From: Deltaproteobacteria bacterium
Lineage (GTDB): Bacteria > Desulfobacterota > Desulfobacteria > Desulfobacterales > JAFDFH01
Assembly (NCBI GenBank): GCA_019309945.1
Contig: JAFDFH010000023.1
Span: 1 to 18,815, forward strand
DNA: 18,815 nt
Direction: 5' to 3'
The notes beneath the pieces are model-generated. The model saw only the letters and a list, made by a program, of their open reading frames with translations, was not told where the DNA came from and ran no database searches. Shown one piece after another: positions 6,947 through 15,006 of this stretch (position 1 is its first letter; every line of letters starts with the position of its first letter). The translations under genes were made by a program, and so were the position numbers.

Positions 6947-7735
6947 CCATATGTCACGGTTAACAACCGCCTCTTTTAAGTACTGAAAAACTTCCGTTCC
7001 TTCTCCTGAAGGGTCTTCTTTACCTGTGGCCACCTGGTGCATCCATTCTATTTTGGCTTTGTCGAAACTGCCCACCTGATCCTCGATCCATTTGATAACG
7101 TTGTGGATCAGGCTGTAAATCACCATGGGGCCAAAAACCGGTTCACCGCTTTCTTTTTTGGCTAATGCACCGATAATTTTGTGATTACTGATCTTAAAAG
7201 CTTTCGGCGGGGTGGTGTACCCGAGTAGTTCGGCAAAAAGGGTCAGGCCTTCGACGACACCTTCTGGGTACCTGTTTTCCAGGGAAGCAATACCATCACT
7301 GGCGATAGCCTCGAGATCAGATTCATCAAAAGATAGATCGAGCAAGTCGATGCACGCTTTTTGGACCGTTTTAACCGATTGCTCCTTTTTGCTGAGAACC
7401 ACATCGGAGTCGTTTAATATTTTAATTGCATTTCGAATACTGAGCATTTCCTTGATAGTCGGGCTTTTACGCAGCGCAACATCTTCCACCGTGGTGTGAT
7501 AAATGGCCAGTTCGTTATCCAGAACCAGAATTTTTCTCCGATCCCCATCAGCGTCGAGAAAGTAAAGATCAAGATCCCGTTCCTGTTTTAAGGTAAAAGA
7601 CCCCATTGCAAGAAGACTGCGCATTGCATCCCGATCCACTTTTCGACCACTCTCCGGGGATCCGATTGTAATAAGCACTTTTTGGGTTAACTTATCGATC
7701 TCGATTTTTTTTAAAAGGTTTTCCTTGAAAGACAT
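6896..7735 (-). CDS. Unrecognised conserved-looking protein with repeat-derived C-terminus
   Basis: A 279-residue soluble protein I do not recognise. It begins MSFKENLLKKIEIDKLTQKV and shows mixed alpha/beta composition, with no signal peptide, membrane helix or cofactor motif; a helical stretch (about 90-140) and SEGEP-type turns are visible but uninformative. Residues 264-279 (VTSQKPIVKPTSGVIR) and the stop are encoded by an R3 arm, so the native C-terminus was probably replaced or extended. No clear ribosome-binding site precedes ATG 7735. It runs in the same direction as the kinase operon but is separated from it by more than 300 bp of repeat-filled sequence (R4, R3 arm). Coding is supported by length and normal composition. 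Confidence 0.7.
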   Translation of the reverse strand: MSFKENLLKKIEIDKLTQKVLITIGSPESGRKVDRDAMRSLLAMGSFTLKQERDLDLYFLDADGDRRKILVLDNELAIYHTTVEDVALRKSPTIKEMLSIRNAIKILNDSDVVLSKKEQSVKTVQKACIDLLDLSFDESDLEAIASDGIASLENRYPEGVVEGLTLFAELLGYTTPPKAFKISNHKIIGALAKKESGEPVFGPMVIYSLIHNVIKWIEDQVGSFDKAKIEWMHQVATGKEDPSGEGTEVFQYLKEAVVNRDIWVTSQKPIVKPTSGVIR

Positions 7736-7938
7736 GCTGGAATCTTTAATTCCTCTTTTTTGACAAAAGTTTAAACTTCACATTCCTTCTTTGTGCCTTC
7801 GTGGCTTAGTGGCTGAACTATTACAGTTTTTTAAATACTTATCATATGAAACGGGATATGTAAACGACGCTTTGCGATCTTATCCCAAGAGCGAGGGATT
7901 ATATCCTCGATGCCTTGGAAACAGAATTTATTGCATGC

Positions 7939-7967
7939 TTGACCTCGGGAGGAATTTCGTATATATT
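7939..7967 (+). promoter_or_regulatory. Probable sigma-70 promoter for gltA
   Basis: TTGACC (7939-7944) and TATATT (7962-7967) are separated by exactly 17 nt, a near-consensus housekeeping promoter. Transcription would begin near 7975 and give a leader of about 300 nt that contains the R2 copy at 7984-8125. The rest of the 544-bp gap 7736-8279 holds a small hairpin at 7892-7909 (CGAGG/CCTCG) and nothing else I recognise. Confidence 0.5.
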
Positions 7968-7983
7968 GCGCGCAACTTATCAT

Positions 7984-8125
7984 GGGACCTTTGCAAAACG
8001 CCCCTTTTTGCCCAATTTCTTTGTCAGGCTCAAATTTTAATCCTCAAAATACTAAATGTATTCCTGTGTTTAAAATTTTCGCCTTCCTTGAACTTGAACA
8101 AAAATGAGCGTTTTTCAAAGGTCTC
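7984..8125. mobile_element. R2: 142-bp non-autonomous repeat
   Basis: Terminal inverted repeats GGGACCTTTGCAAAACGC (left) and GAGACCTTTGAAAAACGC (right, read inward) bound a core that matches the copy at 18541-18682 in reverse orientation; both copies are 142 bp. No coding potential. A clear target duplication is not visible. It lies in the predicted gltA leader. Confidence 0.8.
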
Positions 8126-8220
8126 ATTACCAATTCGGACCCGGGGGAGTTTTTTAGCCTGAGAGGGCTGTCACTTCTTTTAAGTATAACTCCTTAATAA
8201 AATTATGGATTTATGTAGTG

Positions 8221-8240
8221 CGTGCTGGAAGCTCAGCACG
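8221..8240 (+). other. Small hairpin in the gltA leader
   Basis: CGTGCT and AGCACG pair around an 8-nt loop, followed by TTTT, ending 39 bp before the gltA start codon. It could be a weak attenuator-like hairpin or only part of the leader fold. The U-run is short and the ribosome-binding site lies downstream, so a role is uncertain. Confidence 0.3.
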
Positions 8241-8279
8241 TTTTAAGGGAAAAATATATGCTGAAAAAGGAAAGGAATC

Positions 8280-9560
8280 ATGGCTGAAACCGTTAAACTT
8301 ACATTTGAAGGAGAGACCTATGAGTTTCCTCTGGTCATCGGTACTGAAGGGGAAAAGGCGATTGATATATCCAAACTGCGACAGACCACGGGGCTGATTA
8401 CCCTTGATCCAGGATTTGTCAATACGGGGAGTTGCGTTAGTGCCATTACTTTTGTTGATGGTGAAAAAGGGATCCTTCGGTTCCGCGGCTACTCTATTGA
8501 AGAACTCGCGAGATATTCCAGCTTCAGAGAGGTCGCTTATCTCTTGATTCACAATGTCTTGCCGACCCATGAAGAACTCCAGAACTTTTCGATCCTATTA
8601 AATGATCAATCCATGGTCCACGAGGATATGCAGCATTTTTTCGAAACATTCCCAAGGGGCTCCCACCCCATGGGGATTCTGTCAGCCATGGTCACGGCCC
8701 TAAAAAGTTTTTACCCATACCTGCAGTCGGCGGAAGAAGAAATGGATAGAACCGTTACACGCCTGTTGTCCAAAGTACGGACGATGGCGGCCATGTCCTA
8801 CAAAATATCGATAGGCCATAAGGTGACTTATCCACGACCGGATCTATCCTACTGCGCTAATTTTTTGAACATGATGTTTGACAGCCCGGTTAAACCTTAT
8901 CATATTCATAAAGAACTGGTAAAGGCGCTAAATGTATTCTGGATCCTGCATGCCGACCATGAACAAAATTGTTCAACCGCTTCAGTCAGGGTGGTGGGTA
9001 GCGGAAGGGTCAATCTTTATGCAGCAATCTCTGCCGGTATAGCGGCACTCTGGGGCCCCCTGCACGGGGGGGCCAACCAGGCCGTCATTGAAATGCTCAT
9101 GGATATAAAGAATGACCGCGGTGGATTAAGTCGTGCCGTAAAAAGAGCCAAAGACCGAAACGATCCGTTCAGGTTAATGGGGTTTGGTCACCGGGTCTAT
9201 AAGAGTTACGATCCACGGGCGAAGATCCTGAAAAAGATGGTTGACAGAGTATTCACAAAACTCAAGATTAGTGATCCGTTACTCGATATTGCGAAAGAGC
9301 TTGAAGAAATTGCGCTTCAAGATGACTATTTTATAGACCACAATCTTTACCCCAACGTGGACTTCTATAGCGGTATCTTGCTTCGTGCGATGGGGATACC
9401 CACCAATATGTTTACGGTTATGTTTGCCATCGGCCGATTACCCGGATGGATCGCCCAGTGGAAAGAGGACGCCGATGATCCGAAATGGAAACTCAGCCGT
9501 CCGCGTCAGATTTATGCCGGACCTCGGAAAAGGAAATACGTTGCCATTGAAAAAAGGTAA
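8280..9560 (+). CDS. gltA: Citrate synthase (type II, Si)
   Basis: A 426-residue enzyme condensing acetyl-CoA and oxaloacetate to citrate in the TCA cycle, cytoplasmic. Length and layout match the hexameric E. coli-type enzyme. The catalytic triad is visible as H262 (LWGPLHGGANQAV), H304 (GFGHRVYKSYDPRA) and D361 (NVDFYSGI); DHEQNCSTASVR (226-237) is a further family signature. The N-terminal ~50-residue extension typical of type II enzymes is present. AGGAA just before ATG 8280 supports the start. The stop TAA overlaps the first bases of an R3 fragment, and map follows in the same direction 83 bp later, so they may be cotranscribed. In a sulfate reducer this would support complete substrate oxidation or biosynthesis. 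Confidence 0.96.
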   Translation: MAETVKLTFEGETYEFPLVIGTEGEKAIDISKLRQTTGLITLDPGFVNTGSCVSAITFVDGEKGILRFRGYSIEELARYSSFREVAYLLIHNVLPTHEELQNFSILLNDQSMVHEDMQHFFETFPRGSHPMGILSAMVTALKSFYPYLQSAEEEMDRTVTRLLSKVRTMAAMSYKISIGHKVTYPRPDLSYCANFLNMMFDSPVKPYHIHKELVKALNVFWILHADHEQNCSTASVRVVGSGRVNLYAAISAGIAALWGPLHGGANQAVIEMLMDIKNDRGGLSRAVKRAKDRNDPFRLMGFGHRVYKSYDPRAKILKKMVDRVFTKLKISDPLLDIAKELEEIALQDDYFIDHNLYPNVDFYSGILLRAMGIPTNMFTVMFAIGRLPGWIAQWKEDADDPKWKLSRPRQIYAGPRKRKYVAIEKR

Positions 9561-9631
9561 CTTTCCAATATGTTCCGTAAGGCCCGCTGCGCCATCCGGT
9601 AATTTTTTGCAATACGGCCAAAACTTGCCGT
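9557..9631. repeat. R3 left-arm fragment filling the gltA-map gap
   Basis: The sequence from GTAACTTTCCAATATGTTCC through to AACTTGCCGT matches R3 positions 3339-3413 with several differences, and stops at the edge of the R3 inner inverted repeat. The gltA stop codon is bases 2-4 of the fragment. No right arm or target duplication is visible. Confidence 0.75.
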
Positions 9632-9643
9632 AATGCTGGAAAA

Positions 9644-10561
9644 ATGGGTTTGAAGGAAGAAAAACATTGGTTAACCATCGACTTGCTAACGAAAGTGGGT
9701 CGCAATGATCCCTGCCCATGTGGGAGTGGGCTGAAATATAAAAAATGCTGTCAGAATAAGGAAATATTAACATTGGAGGATATTAAAACGCTGTATTCTA
9801 ACCAACACAACATTCGACTAAAGGAAAGAGGGGATATTGAAGGCATCCGTAAAAGCGGGAGTCTAGTTTTGGCCACGCTCGATCTGGTGGAGTTGAAAAT
9901 CAGGCCGGGCATGATCACAGAGGAAATTAACACTCTGGTTCATGATTTTACTATTAAAAATGGGGCAACCCCGGCACCTTTGAACTACCGCGGTTATCCA
10001 AAAAGTGTATGTGTTTCGGTCAACGAAGAGATCTGTCACGGAATCCCCGGCGAGAGGGTTCTAAAGGATGGTGATATTGTAAATGTGGATGTGACTTCCA
10101 TCCTGGATGGATATTATGCCGATGCCAACAAGACTTTTTTTGTGGGAACACCAGGGACGGATGTCCGCAAGATCGTAGGCGTGGCCGGAGAAAGTTTGCG
10201 GATCGGAATGGAGGCCGTACAGCCAGGAAATAAAACCGGTGATATTGGCTGGGCCATTCAGCGTTATGCGGAAGGGGAGGGTTGCTCCGTCGTCAGGGAA
10301 TTTGTGGGTCATGGGGTGGGGTTTGAGTTCCATGAAGCGCCTCAAATTCCCCATTTTGGCCGGAAAGGGGAGGGCGTCGTTCTGGTTCCGGGGATGGTAT
10401 TTACGATTGAACCGATGATCAATCTGGGTAAGAAGGACTTGCGGATTCTAAAGGATAAATGGACGGTCGTAACCGTCGACAGATCACTTTCGGCCCAGTT
10501 CGAACAAACGGTTCTCGTTACGGAAGATGGTTATGAAAGCCTGACGCCTTTCGAGGTTTGA
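9644..10561 (+). CDS. map: Methionine aminopeptidase type I with N-terminal SEC-C zinc motif
   Basis: A 305-residue cytosolic enzyme that removes the initiator methionine from nascent proteins. Residues 18-37 form a SEC-C motif (VGRNDPCPCGSGLKYKKCC; C24, C26, C35, C36), a small zinc-binding module that in SecA and related proteins helps contact partners such as the ribosome. The peptidase domain spans about 55-302 with the five metal ligands D149, D160, H223, E256 and E287, plus H132 (CHGIPG). The SEC-C fusion is known in some bacteria, so it is a variant and not a new family. The chosen ATG has only a weak GGA upstream; the 16 residues before the SEC-C motif are not conserved-looking, so the start is less sure than the gene. 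Confidence 0.93.
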   Translation: MGLKEEKHWLTIDLLTKVGRNDPCPCGSGLKYKKCCQNKEILTLEDIKTLYSNQHNIRLKERGDIEGIRKSGSLVLATLDLVELKIRPGMITEEINTLVHDFTIKNGATPAPLNYRGYPKSVCVSVNEEICHGIPGERVLKDGDIVNVDVTSILDGYYADANKTFFVGTPGTDVRKIVGVAGESLRIGMEAVQPGNKTGDIGWAIQRYAEGEGCSVVREFVGHGVGFEFHEAPQIPHFGRKGEGVVLVPGMVFTIEPMINLGKKDLRILKDKWTVVTVDRSLSAQFEQTVLVTEDGYESLTPFEV

Positions 10562-10606
10562 AAGGTCTCAAGGTTTCAAGGTTGTCACGCCACCGTGTGT
10601 CTTTTT

Positions 10607-10636
10607 GCTGAGAAACAGCCTTTTGGTTTTATTTTA
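10607..10636 (+). terminator. Weak terminator-like hairpin after map
   Basis: GCTG-agaaa-CAGC is followed by a T-rich run (CTTTTGGTTTTATTTT) in the 103-bp convergent gap between map and the small minus-strand gene. The four-pair stem is short, so this is tentative. Confidence 0.3.
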
Positions 10637-10664
10637 GAGTCGTAGACGATAACAACAAAACGCA

Positions 10665-10967
10665 TTAATGAAATTCACCCAATGGTCTTACAAAGGTGTA
10701 CTTGCCAGGAGCGACCACCATTTTCGACCATGCCGGCCCGACGTTGCCGCCCAGCGCTGAAAAGGGTAAAGCTACGACAAACAGGCCGGCACCTAAAACT
10801 GATGCCACGAATGCAAGCGGCCTGACCAATACAACATCAACGGCCATTTTCCCGCCGTTATTTTCCTGATGCATGGCTGCCTCTTGTGCCAGGACTCCTG
10901 TGAACGGCGTCAAGGCCAGGGCGATAATTACAAAAAGGATAATAGATTTTTTTGAGACTTTGTGCAT
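10665..10967 (-). CDS. Small exported or membrane protein, function unknown
   Basis: A 100-residue protein with a signal peptide (basic MHKVSKK, hydrophobic 9-22, probable cleavage after GVLA near residue 27) and a second hydrophobic segment at about 52-70 (AFVASVLGAGLFVVALPFS). It ends KYTFVRPLGEFH. The pattern VVLVRPLAF ... LGGNVGPAW ... KYTFVRPLG looks like a family of small envelope proteins I recall from related bacteria without a known function. GGGAGGA upstream of ATG 10967 is a strong ribosome-binding site. It is convergent with map and divergent from priA, so it is a stand-alone gene. Confidence 0.75.
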   Translation of the reverse strand: MHKVSKKSIILFVIIALALTPFTGVLAQEAAMHQENNGGKMAVDVVLVRPLAFVASVLGAGLFVVALPFSALGGNVGPAWSKMVVAPGKYTFVRPLGEFH

Positions 10968-11111
10968 ATATTCCTCCCTTTGCCCAATTACCCGGTTTCA
11001 TTTATATCACTCCCTGAAGAAGCAAGGTATGCGTCGGGAGCCCGGTCTGCTTCTAAAAATTACTTCCGCTGATACGTAACCTGTTTATAATAATATAAAA
11101 AGGGAATAACT

Positions 11112-11216
11112 ATGTCAAGGAAAAAGAACATTATAACAGAAAAACGGATCGGCCTTCTCATATTCTGTAAAAATGGCGACCAACCCAACATACATAGACG
11201 TTGCGATAGCCCTTAA
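11112..11216 (+). CDS. Possible 34-codon upstream ORF overlapping the priA start
   Basis: ATG 11112 is preceded by AGGGAA at a good spacing, while priA itself has no visible ribosome-binding site. The small frame (MSRKKNIITEKRIGLLIFC...) ends 43 bp inside priA. It might deliver ribosomes to the priA start. There is no similarity I recognise, and chance is a real alternative. Confidence 0.2.
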   Translation: MSRKKNIITEKRIGLLIFCKNGDQPNIHRRCDSP

Positions 11217-13614
11217 AGTATATCATACCCTTACCTACAGCGTCCCTGAAAACCTTTCTCATTTTGTTTCTTCGGGTAAAAGGGTGCTGGTCCCATTGGG
11301 TCAGCGCAGTGTTATGGGATACATCCTGGGCGTATGTGAACGCCCCAACAAAAGAGAAACCAAGCATATCCTGGATGTCCTGGATGAGAACCCACTTTTT
11401 CATTCATCCATGATACCCTTTTTCAAATGGATTTCCGACTATTACATTTATCCCCTTGGTGAGGTGATTAAATGTGCGCTTCCTGGCGGTTTATCACTAT
11501 CCGACCATATGACGATTGTACTGACAAAAGAAGGGGAAGATGCCCTTTGCAAAGAGTTTCTTACCCCTTTGGAGCGCGAAATCCTCTCGCGGCTTAAATT
11601 AGGAACCTTACGCGTGAATCAACTACGCAAAATTTTGAATACAAACATCCCGGCGGCATTAATTCAAACCTTAGAAAACCGTGGGTGGCTAATCAAAAAG
11701 AAAGAACTGAAGGGCGGCAAGGCAAAACAAAGGCTGGAGCGTTATGTGGCGTTGAGGCGGTCTGATGTTCCTGCCGACAGCTACACTTTGGCCGGAAAGA
11801 AAATCATTCGCGTTTTAGAAGCCGAAGGCGAAATTTCAGTAAAAAATTTAAAGAAGGTCGTTCCTTCAGCTCCGCGTATCATCAAGTCATTGGAAGATGC
11901 GGGCGACATTGCCATTTATGAGAAACGAATTTATCGAGATCCGTTCGGTGAGCCAATTCAGGTTGAACCGGTTCCCGTACTTACGGAAGAGCAGAAAAAT
12001 GTAGTTGAATCCACTGTTTTCGCCCTTGGCAAAGGATTTTCGACGTTTCTTTTAACAGGGGTTACCGGTAGTGGGAAGACAGAGGTCTATTTGCATCTCG
12101 CAGCCGAGGCCATAAAACTCGAATATCCGGTTTTGGTCCTGGTTCCGGAGATTGCTCTCATGGCACAGATGGAACGACGTTTCCGAGCCCGGTTTGGAGA
12201 GTGTATTGCTGTGCTTCACAGCGGGCTTTCCACGGGCGAGCGCTTTGATCAATGGATGCGCATCATCCGGAAAGAGGCAATCATTGCCATCGGTGCACGA
12301 TCCGCGATTTTTGCACCTTTTGAGAGCATTGGTGTGATCATCGTTGACGAGGAACATGACACGTCTTACAAACAGGACGGTCATCTCCATTATAACGCCC
12401 GGGATCTTGCGGTTGTAAGGGCAAAGCATCACAATTGTGTGGCTTTGCTGGGATCAGCCACGCCATCCATTCAGTCGTACCACAACGTGATCGCTAAAAA
12501 ATTCACAGAACTAACCCTGCAAAATCGTGTCGAAGCGCGGCCTCTTCCGGAGATCACCGTGGTTGATTTATGCCAAACCAGGGATATCCGAGGAATCCGA
12601 CGTTTTATTTCAACTGAGCTTTATGAGGGAATCAGGAAGACCCTTGACCATAAAGAACAGGTACTTCTCTTCCTGAACCGGCGGGGCTTCGCCAGTTTTT
12701 CGGTTTGTGGGGCATGTGGGGAGCCCATACGGTGCAAAAATTGTGATATCTCCCTGACGTTACACCAGCGTGCAAACGCCTACAAATGTCATTATTGCGG
12801 TTTTACACGGGCATCTACATCGGATTGCAGCGCCTGTGGGTCTTCCCGTATTAAACTTTTGGGGATCGGCACGGAAAAGATTGAGATTGCCGTAAAAACA
12901 CTTTTCCCTGAAGCCAGCGTTGCCCGAATGGATCGTGATACAACAACTCGTAAAGGTTCAATTTTAAAAATATTAAAGGACCTCAAAAACCAATCGATAG
13001 ACATACTTGTAGGAACCCAGATTGTTGCAAAAGGTCATGATTTTCCAAATATTACCTTGGTCGGCATTATTTGTGCGGACCTTTCATTGAATTTTCCAGA
13101 CTTTAGGGCAGGCGAACGGACCTTCCAGATCCTGGCCCAGGTGGCCGGACGGGCCGGAAGGGGACCCCGCCCGGGCAAAGTAATTTTACAGACTTACAAC
13201 CCGGAACATTTCAGTATATTATCGGCAAAGGATCAGGACTTTCGAGCCTTCTACAATGGAGAAATAAATTATCGGAAAGCCCTCAATTACCCACCGTTTT
13301 CCAGAATGATCCAGATAAAAATTACAGGAAGGGACAAGCAAAAAGCCGAGCAGCATGCTCAGGTTCTGGGAGATCTTTGCGATGTGTTAAAAAAAAGTAA
13401 CAGATCCTATTTAACGTTCATGGAGATCCTTGGTCCCATTGAAGCTCCGCTTTCCAGGATCGCAAAGCAATACCGATGGCAAATCATTTTAAAAGGATTA
13501 AGGGTTAAGCCCCTCCACCGGTTTGTTCACCAACTGATTTTTGAAAACCCATCAATACTAAACAACCGAAATGTTAAAGTGGTTATAGATGTGGATCCAC
13601 TTTTCATGATGTAA
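11173..13614 (+). CDS. priA: Primosomal replication restart helicase PriA
   Basis: An 813-residue superfamily 2 DNA helicase that recognises stalled or repaired forks and reloads the replicative helicase. Visible parts are the N-terminal DNA-binding region (about 1-105, opening YIDVAIALKVYHTLTYSVP), a winged-helix region (about 110-250), Walker A GVTGSGKT (296-303), DEEH box (392-395), GSATPS (427-432), and the zinc-binding insert with eight cysteines (C512, C515, C521, C524, C539, C542, C552, C555). The C-terminal helicase lobe follows with QVAGRAGRGPRPG. It is somewhat longer than the E. coli protein (about 730) through its N-terminal half. ATG 11173 is the only start before an in-frame stop upstream. 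A terminator hairpin follows. Confidence 0.96.
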   Translation: MATNPTYIDVAIALKVYHTLTYSVPENLSHFVSSGKRVLVPLGQRSVMGYILGVCERPNKRETKHILDVLDENPLFHSSMIPFFKWISDYYIYPLGEVIKCALPGGLSLSDHMTIVLTKEGEDALCKEFLTPLEREILSRLKLGTLRVNQLRKILNTNIPAALIQTLENRGWLIKKKELKGGKAKQRLERYVALRRSDVPADSYTLAGKKIIRVLEAEGEISVKNLKKVVPSAPRIIKSLEDAGDIAIYEKRIYRDPFGEPIQVEPVPVLTEEQKNVVESTVFALGKGFSTFLLTGVTGSGKTEVYLHLAAEAIKLEYPVLVLVPEIALMAQMERRFRARFGECIAVLHSGLSTGERFDQWMRIIRKEAIIAIGARSAIFAPFESIGVIIVDEEHDTSYKQDGHLHYNARDLAVVRAKHHNCVALLGSATPSIQSYHNVIAKKFTELTLQNRVEARPLPEITVVDLCQTRDIRGIRRFISTELYEGIRKTLDHKEQVLLFLNRRGFASFSVCGACGEPIRCKNCDISLTLHQRANAYKCHYCGFTRASTSDCSACGSSRIKLLGIGTEKIEIAVKTLFPEASVARMDRDTTTRKGSILKILKDLKNQSIDILVGTQIVAKGHDFPNITLVGIICADLSLNFPDFRAGERTFQILAQVAGRAGRGPRPGKVILQTYNPEHFSILSAKDQDFRAFYNGEINYRKALNYPPFSRMIQIKITGRDKQKAEQHAQVLGDLCDVLKKSNRSYLTFMEILGPIEAPLSRIAKQYRWQIILKGLRVKPLHRFVHQLIFENPSILNNRNVKVVIDVDPLFMM

Positions 13615-13673
13615 GGGTTCACTCAAAAATAACTTTACATTTTATACGCCGATGCCTCCCGCCTGGCTGCGTT

Positions 13674-13721
13674 GCGAAAGCTCGCAATATGCCGGATATT
13701 CCTGCGCTTTCGCGCCTTTTT
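13674..13721 (+). terminator. Rho-independent terminator of priA
   Basis: A long hairpin: GCGAAAGC pairs with GCTTTCGC (13674-13681 and 13706-13713), extended inside by GC/GC and AATAT/ATATT, then GCC and TTTTT. It begins 60 nt after the priA stop. Similar sequences may be scattered as repeats in this kind of genome, which does not exclude a terminator role. Confidence 0.6.
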
Positions 13722-13733
13722 ATCAAAATTATC

Positions 13734-13859
13734 TAGTGCCCGTCTAGAAACGAGGATTTTTGTTCGAGATCAAGGCCTGCGAGAAATTTTACCGCAGGCA
13801 TATAGTTGATATTCCGAGGATAAAATTTTGAGCATAACGCAGAGATCGGGCAAAAAGAC
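13734..13859. mobile_element. R1: truncated second copy
   Basis: TAGTGCCCGTCTAGAAACG at the left and the following ~105 bp match 754-879 almost base for base in the same orientation, but the right terminal inverted repeat is missing and the sequence changes abruptly after CAAAAAGAC. It lies in the 443-bp gap between priA and the redox operon. Apart from the terminator and a possible promoter, I see nothing else in that gap. Confidence 0.75.
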
Positions 13860-13926
13860 AATAAATCGGATTGCGAGTTGCTGTATAATTTTTGCATTTT
13901 TTCAACATTACAAAACTTAAATTGAC

Positions 13927-13955
13927 TTGACTCCGACCCCCCTTTCGTTCAAAAT
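13927..13955 (+). promoter_or_regulatory. Possible promoter of the redox operon
   Basis: TTGACT (13927-13932) and CAAAAT (13950-13955) are 17 nt apart, about 100 bp upstream of the first gene of the operon. The -35 matches 5 of 6 and the -10 matches 4 of 6 consensus bases. A TATATT at 13955-13960 is an alternative -10 but with poor spacing. Confidence 0.35.
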
Positions 13956-14057
13956 ATATTAATGAAACGGGTACCGATTAAAATCACAGATTAAATGCCT
14001 GAACAACCACGATCATGGCTTTAGATCGATCCACCATCAAAAGACCCCTGTGCCTTT

Positions 14058-14981
14058 ATGCCAAAAGCCTTTTTGTTTCGACCACCTTCTATTCGTCTGG
14101 CTTTTATAATCGCCGCCATTTTGATATTTTTTATGACACTAACCTCCCATGCCGTCACCCTCGAAGAACTGCGCGCTGATCTGCCCAAACAATTCATGGG
14201 TTGGATATCGCGGGCACAAGACCAAATTTACAACCCCCAAACCATCTTCAGTTATATTGACGGCGGCGCCGAGGTTTACAGGGCCTACAACATGCGACAA
14301 TGTCTTTCCCGTCGCTACACGAATCGGGACGGACGGGCCATCGTAATTGACCTATTTGATATGGGGTCGTCACATGATGCATTCGGTGTATTTACCCACG
14401 ATCCGGAAGGAGATGTAATTAACCTGGGGCAGGATGCCCGTTTCCGCCCGGGTTGGCTGAATTTCTGGAAAGACCGTTTTTTTGTTTCCATTTATATGGA
14501 GGAAGAATCCGCTGCTGCCGAAAAAGTTGTCAAGGAGCTGGGAAAACAAGTCGATTCCATCATCACAACCCGGGGCCCCCGACCCCAAATTCTGCAGCAG
14601 CTGCCCCCTCAGGGCCTGAAATCTGATAGCATTCGCTACCTGCACCACCCGATTATTTTGAATTATCATTTTTACCTGTCGGATGAAAACATTTTGAATC
14701 TTTCTCTGCACACCGATGCAGTTTTGGCAGGTTATGAGCGGGATGAGGGACAGGCCCTGCTTCTGCTTGTATCTTACCCCGAACCGGAAGCTGCCCAAAA
14801 CGCACACATTAGTTTCTTCAAACATTATCTACCGGATGCCGACCAAAACGGAATAGCCTTTTTGGAAAACGGAAAGTGGTCCGCAGCATTGGTGAAAGGG
14901 CGGCTACTGGCCATTGTCTTGGAGGCCGACAGCCGAACATTGGCCAAAAATCTTTTAAAAAATGTTAGAAAAAATCCTTGA
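14058..14981 (+). CDS. Exported DUF6599-like protein
   Basis: A 307-residue secreted protein. It has a Sec signal peptide (hydrophobic 14-29, probable cleavage TSHA|V after residue 32) and then a globular domain without cysteine clusters or membrane helices. Conserved-looking blocks are TIFSYIDGGAEVYRAYNM (65-82), IDLFDMGSSHDAFGVF (97-112) and WKDRFFVSIY (about 139-148). From memory this fits the family called DUF6599, which I associate with envelope redox gene sets; the assignment is moderate. It is first in a four-gene operon, 25 bp before the first DUF362 gene. No strong ribosome-binding site precedes ATG 14058, so the start is the best available and not certain. Confidence 0.75.
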   Translation: MPKAFLFRPPSIRLAFIIAAILIFFMTLTSHAVTLEELRADLPKQFMGWISRAQDQIYNPQTIFSYIDGGAEVYRAYNMRQCLSRRYTNRDGRAIVIDLFDMGSSHDAFGVFTHDPEGDVINLGQDARFRPGWLNFWKDRFFVSIYMEEESAAAEKVVKELGKQVDSIITTRGPRPQILQQLPPQGLKSDSIRYLHHPIILNYHFYLSDENILNLSLHTDAVLAGYERDEGQALLLLVSYPEPEAAQNAHISFFKHYLPDADQNGIAFLENGKWSAALVKGRLLAIVLEADSRTLAKNLLKNVRKNP

Positions 14982-15006
14982 TCAAAACATCAAAGAGTCG
15001 AGTTAC

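Noticed and set aside
7984..8279. gltA leader considered as a riboswitch
   Set aside because: The structured part is explained by the dispersed R2 element, and the remaining hairpin at 8221-8240 matches no riboswitch class I know.
8211..8570. 119-codon minus-strand frame over the gltA start
   Set aside because: It overlaps the well-supported gltA coding sequence and shows no protein features.
10561..10590. AAGGTCTCAAGGTTTCAAGGTT resembling tandem repeats or an R2 end
   Set aside because: Very short and imperfect; no inverted partner or core follows.
11056..11081. Short similarity to the R3 arm (AAAAATTACTTCCGCTGATAcGT) upstream of priA
   Set aside because: Only about 20 bp match with a gap, too little to claim a degenerate R3 copy.
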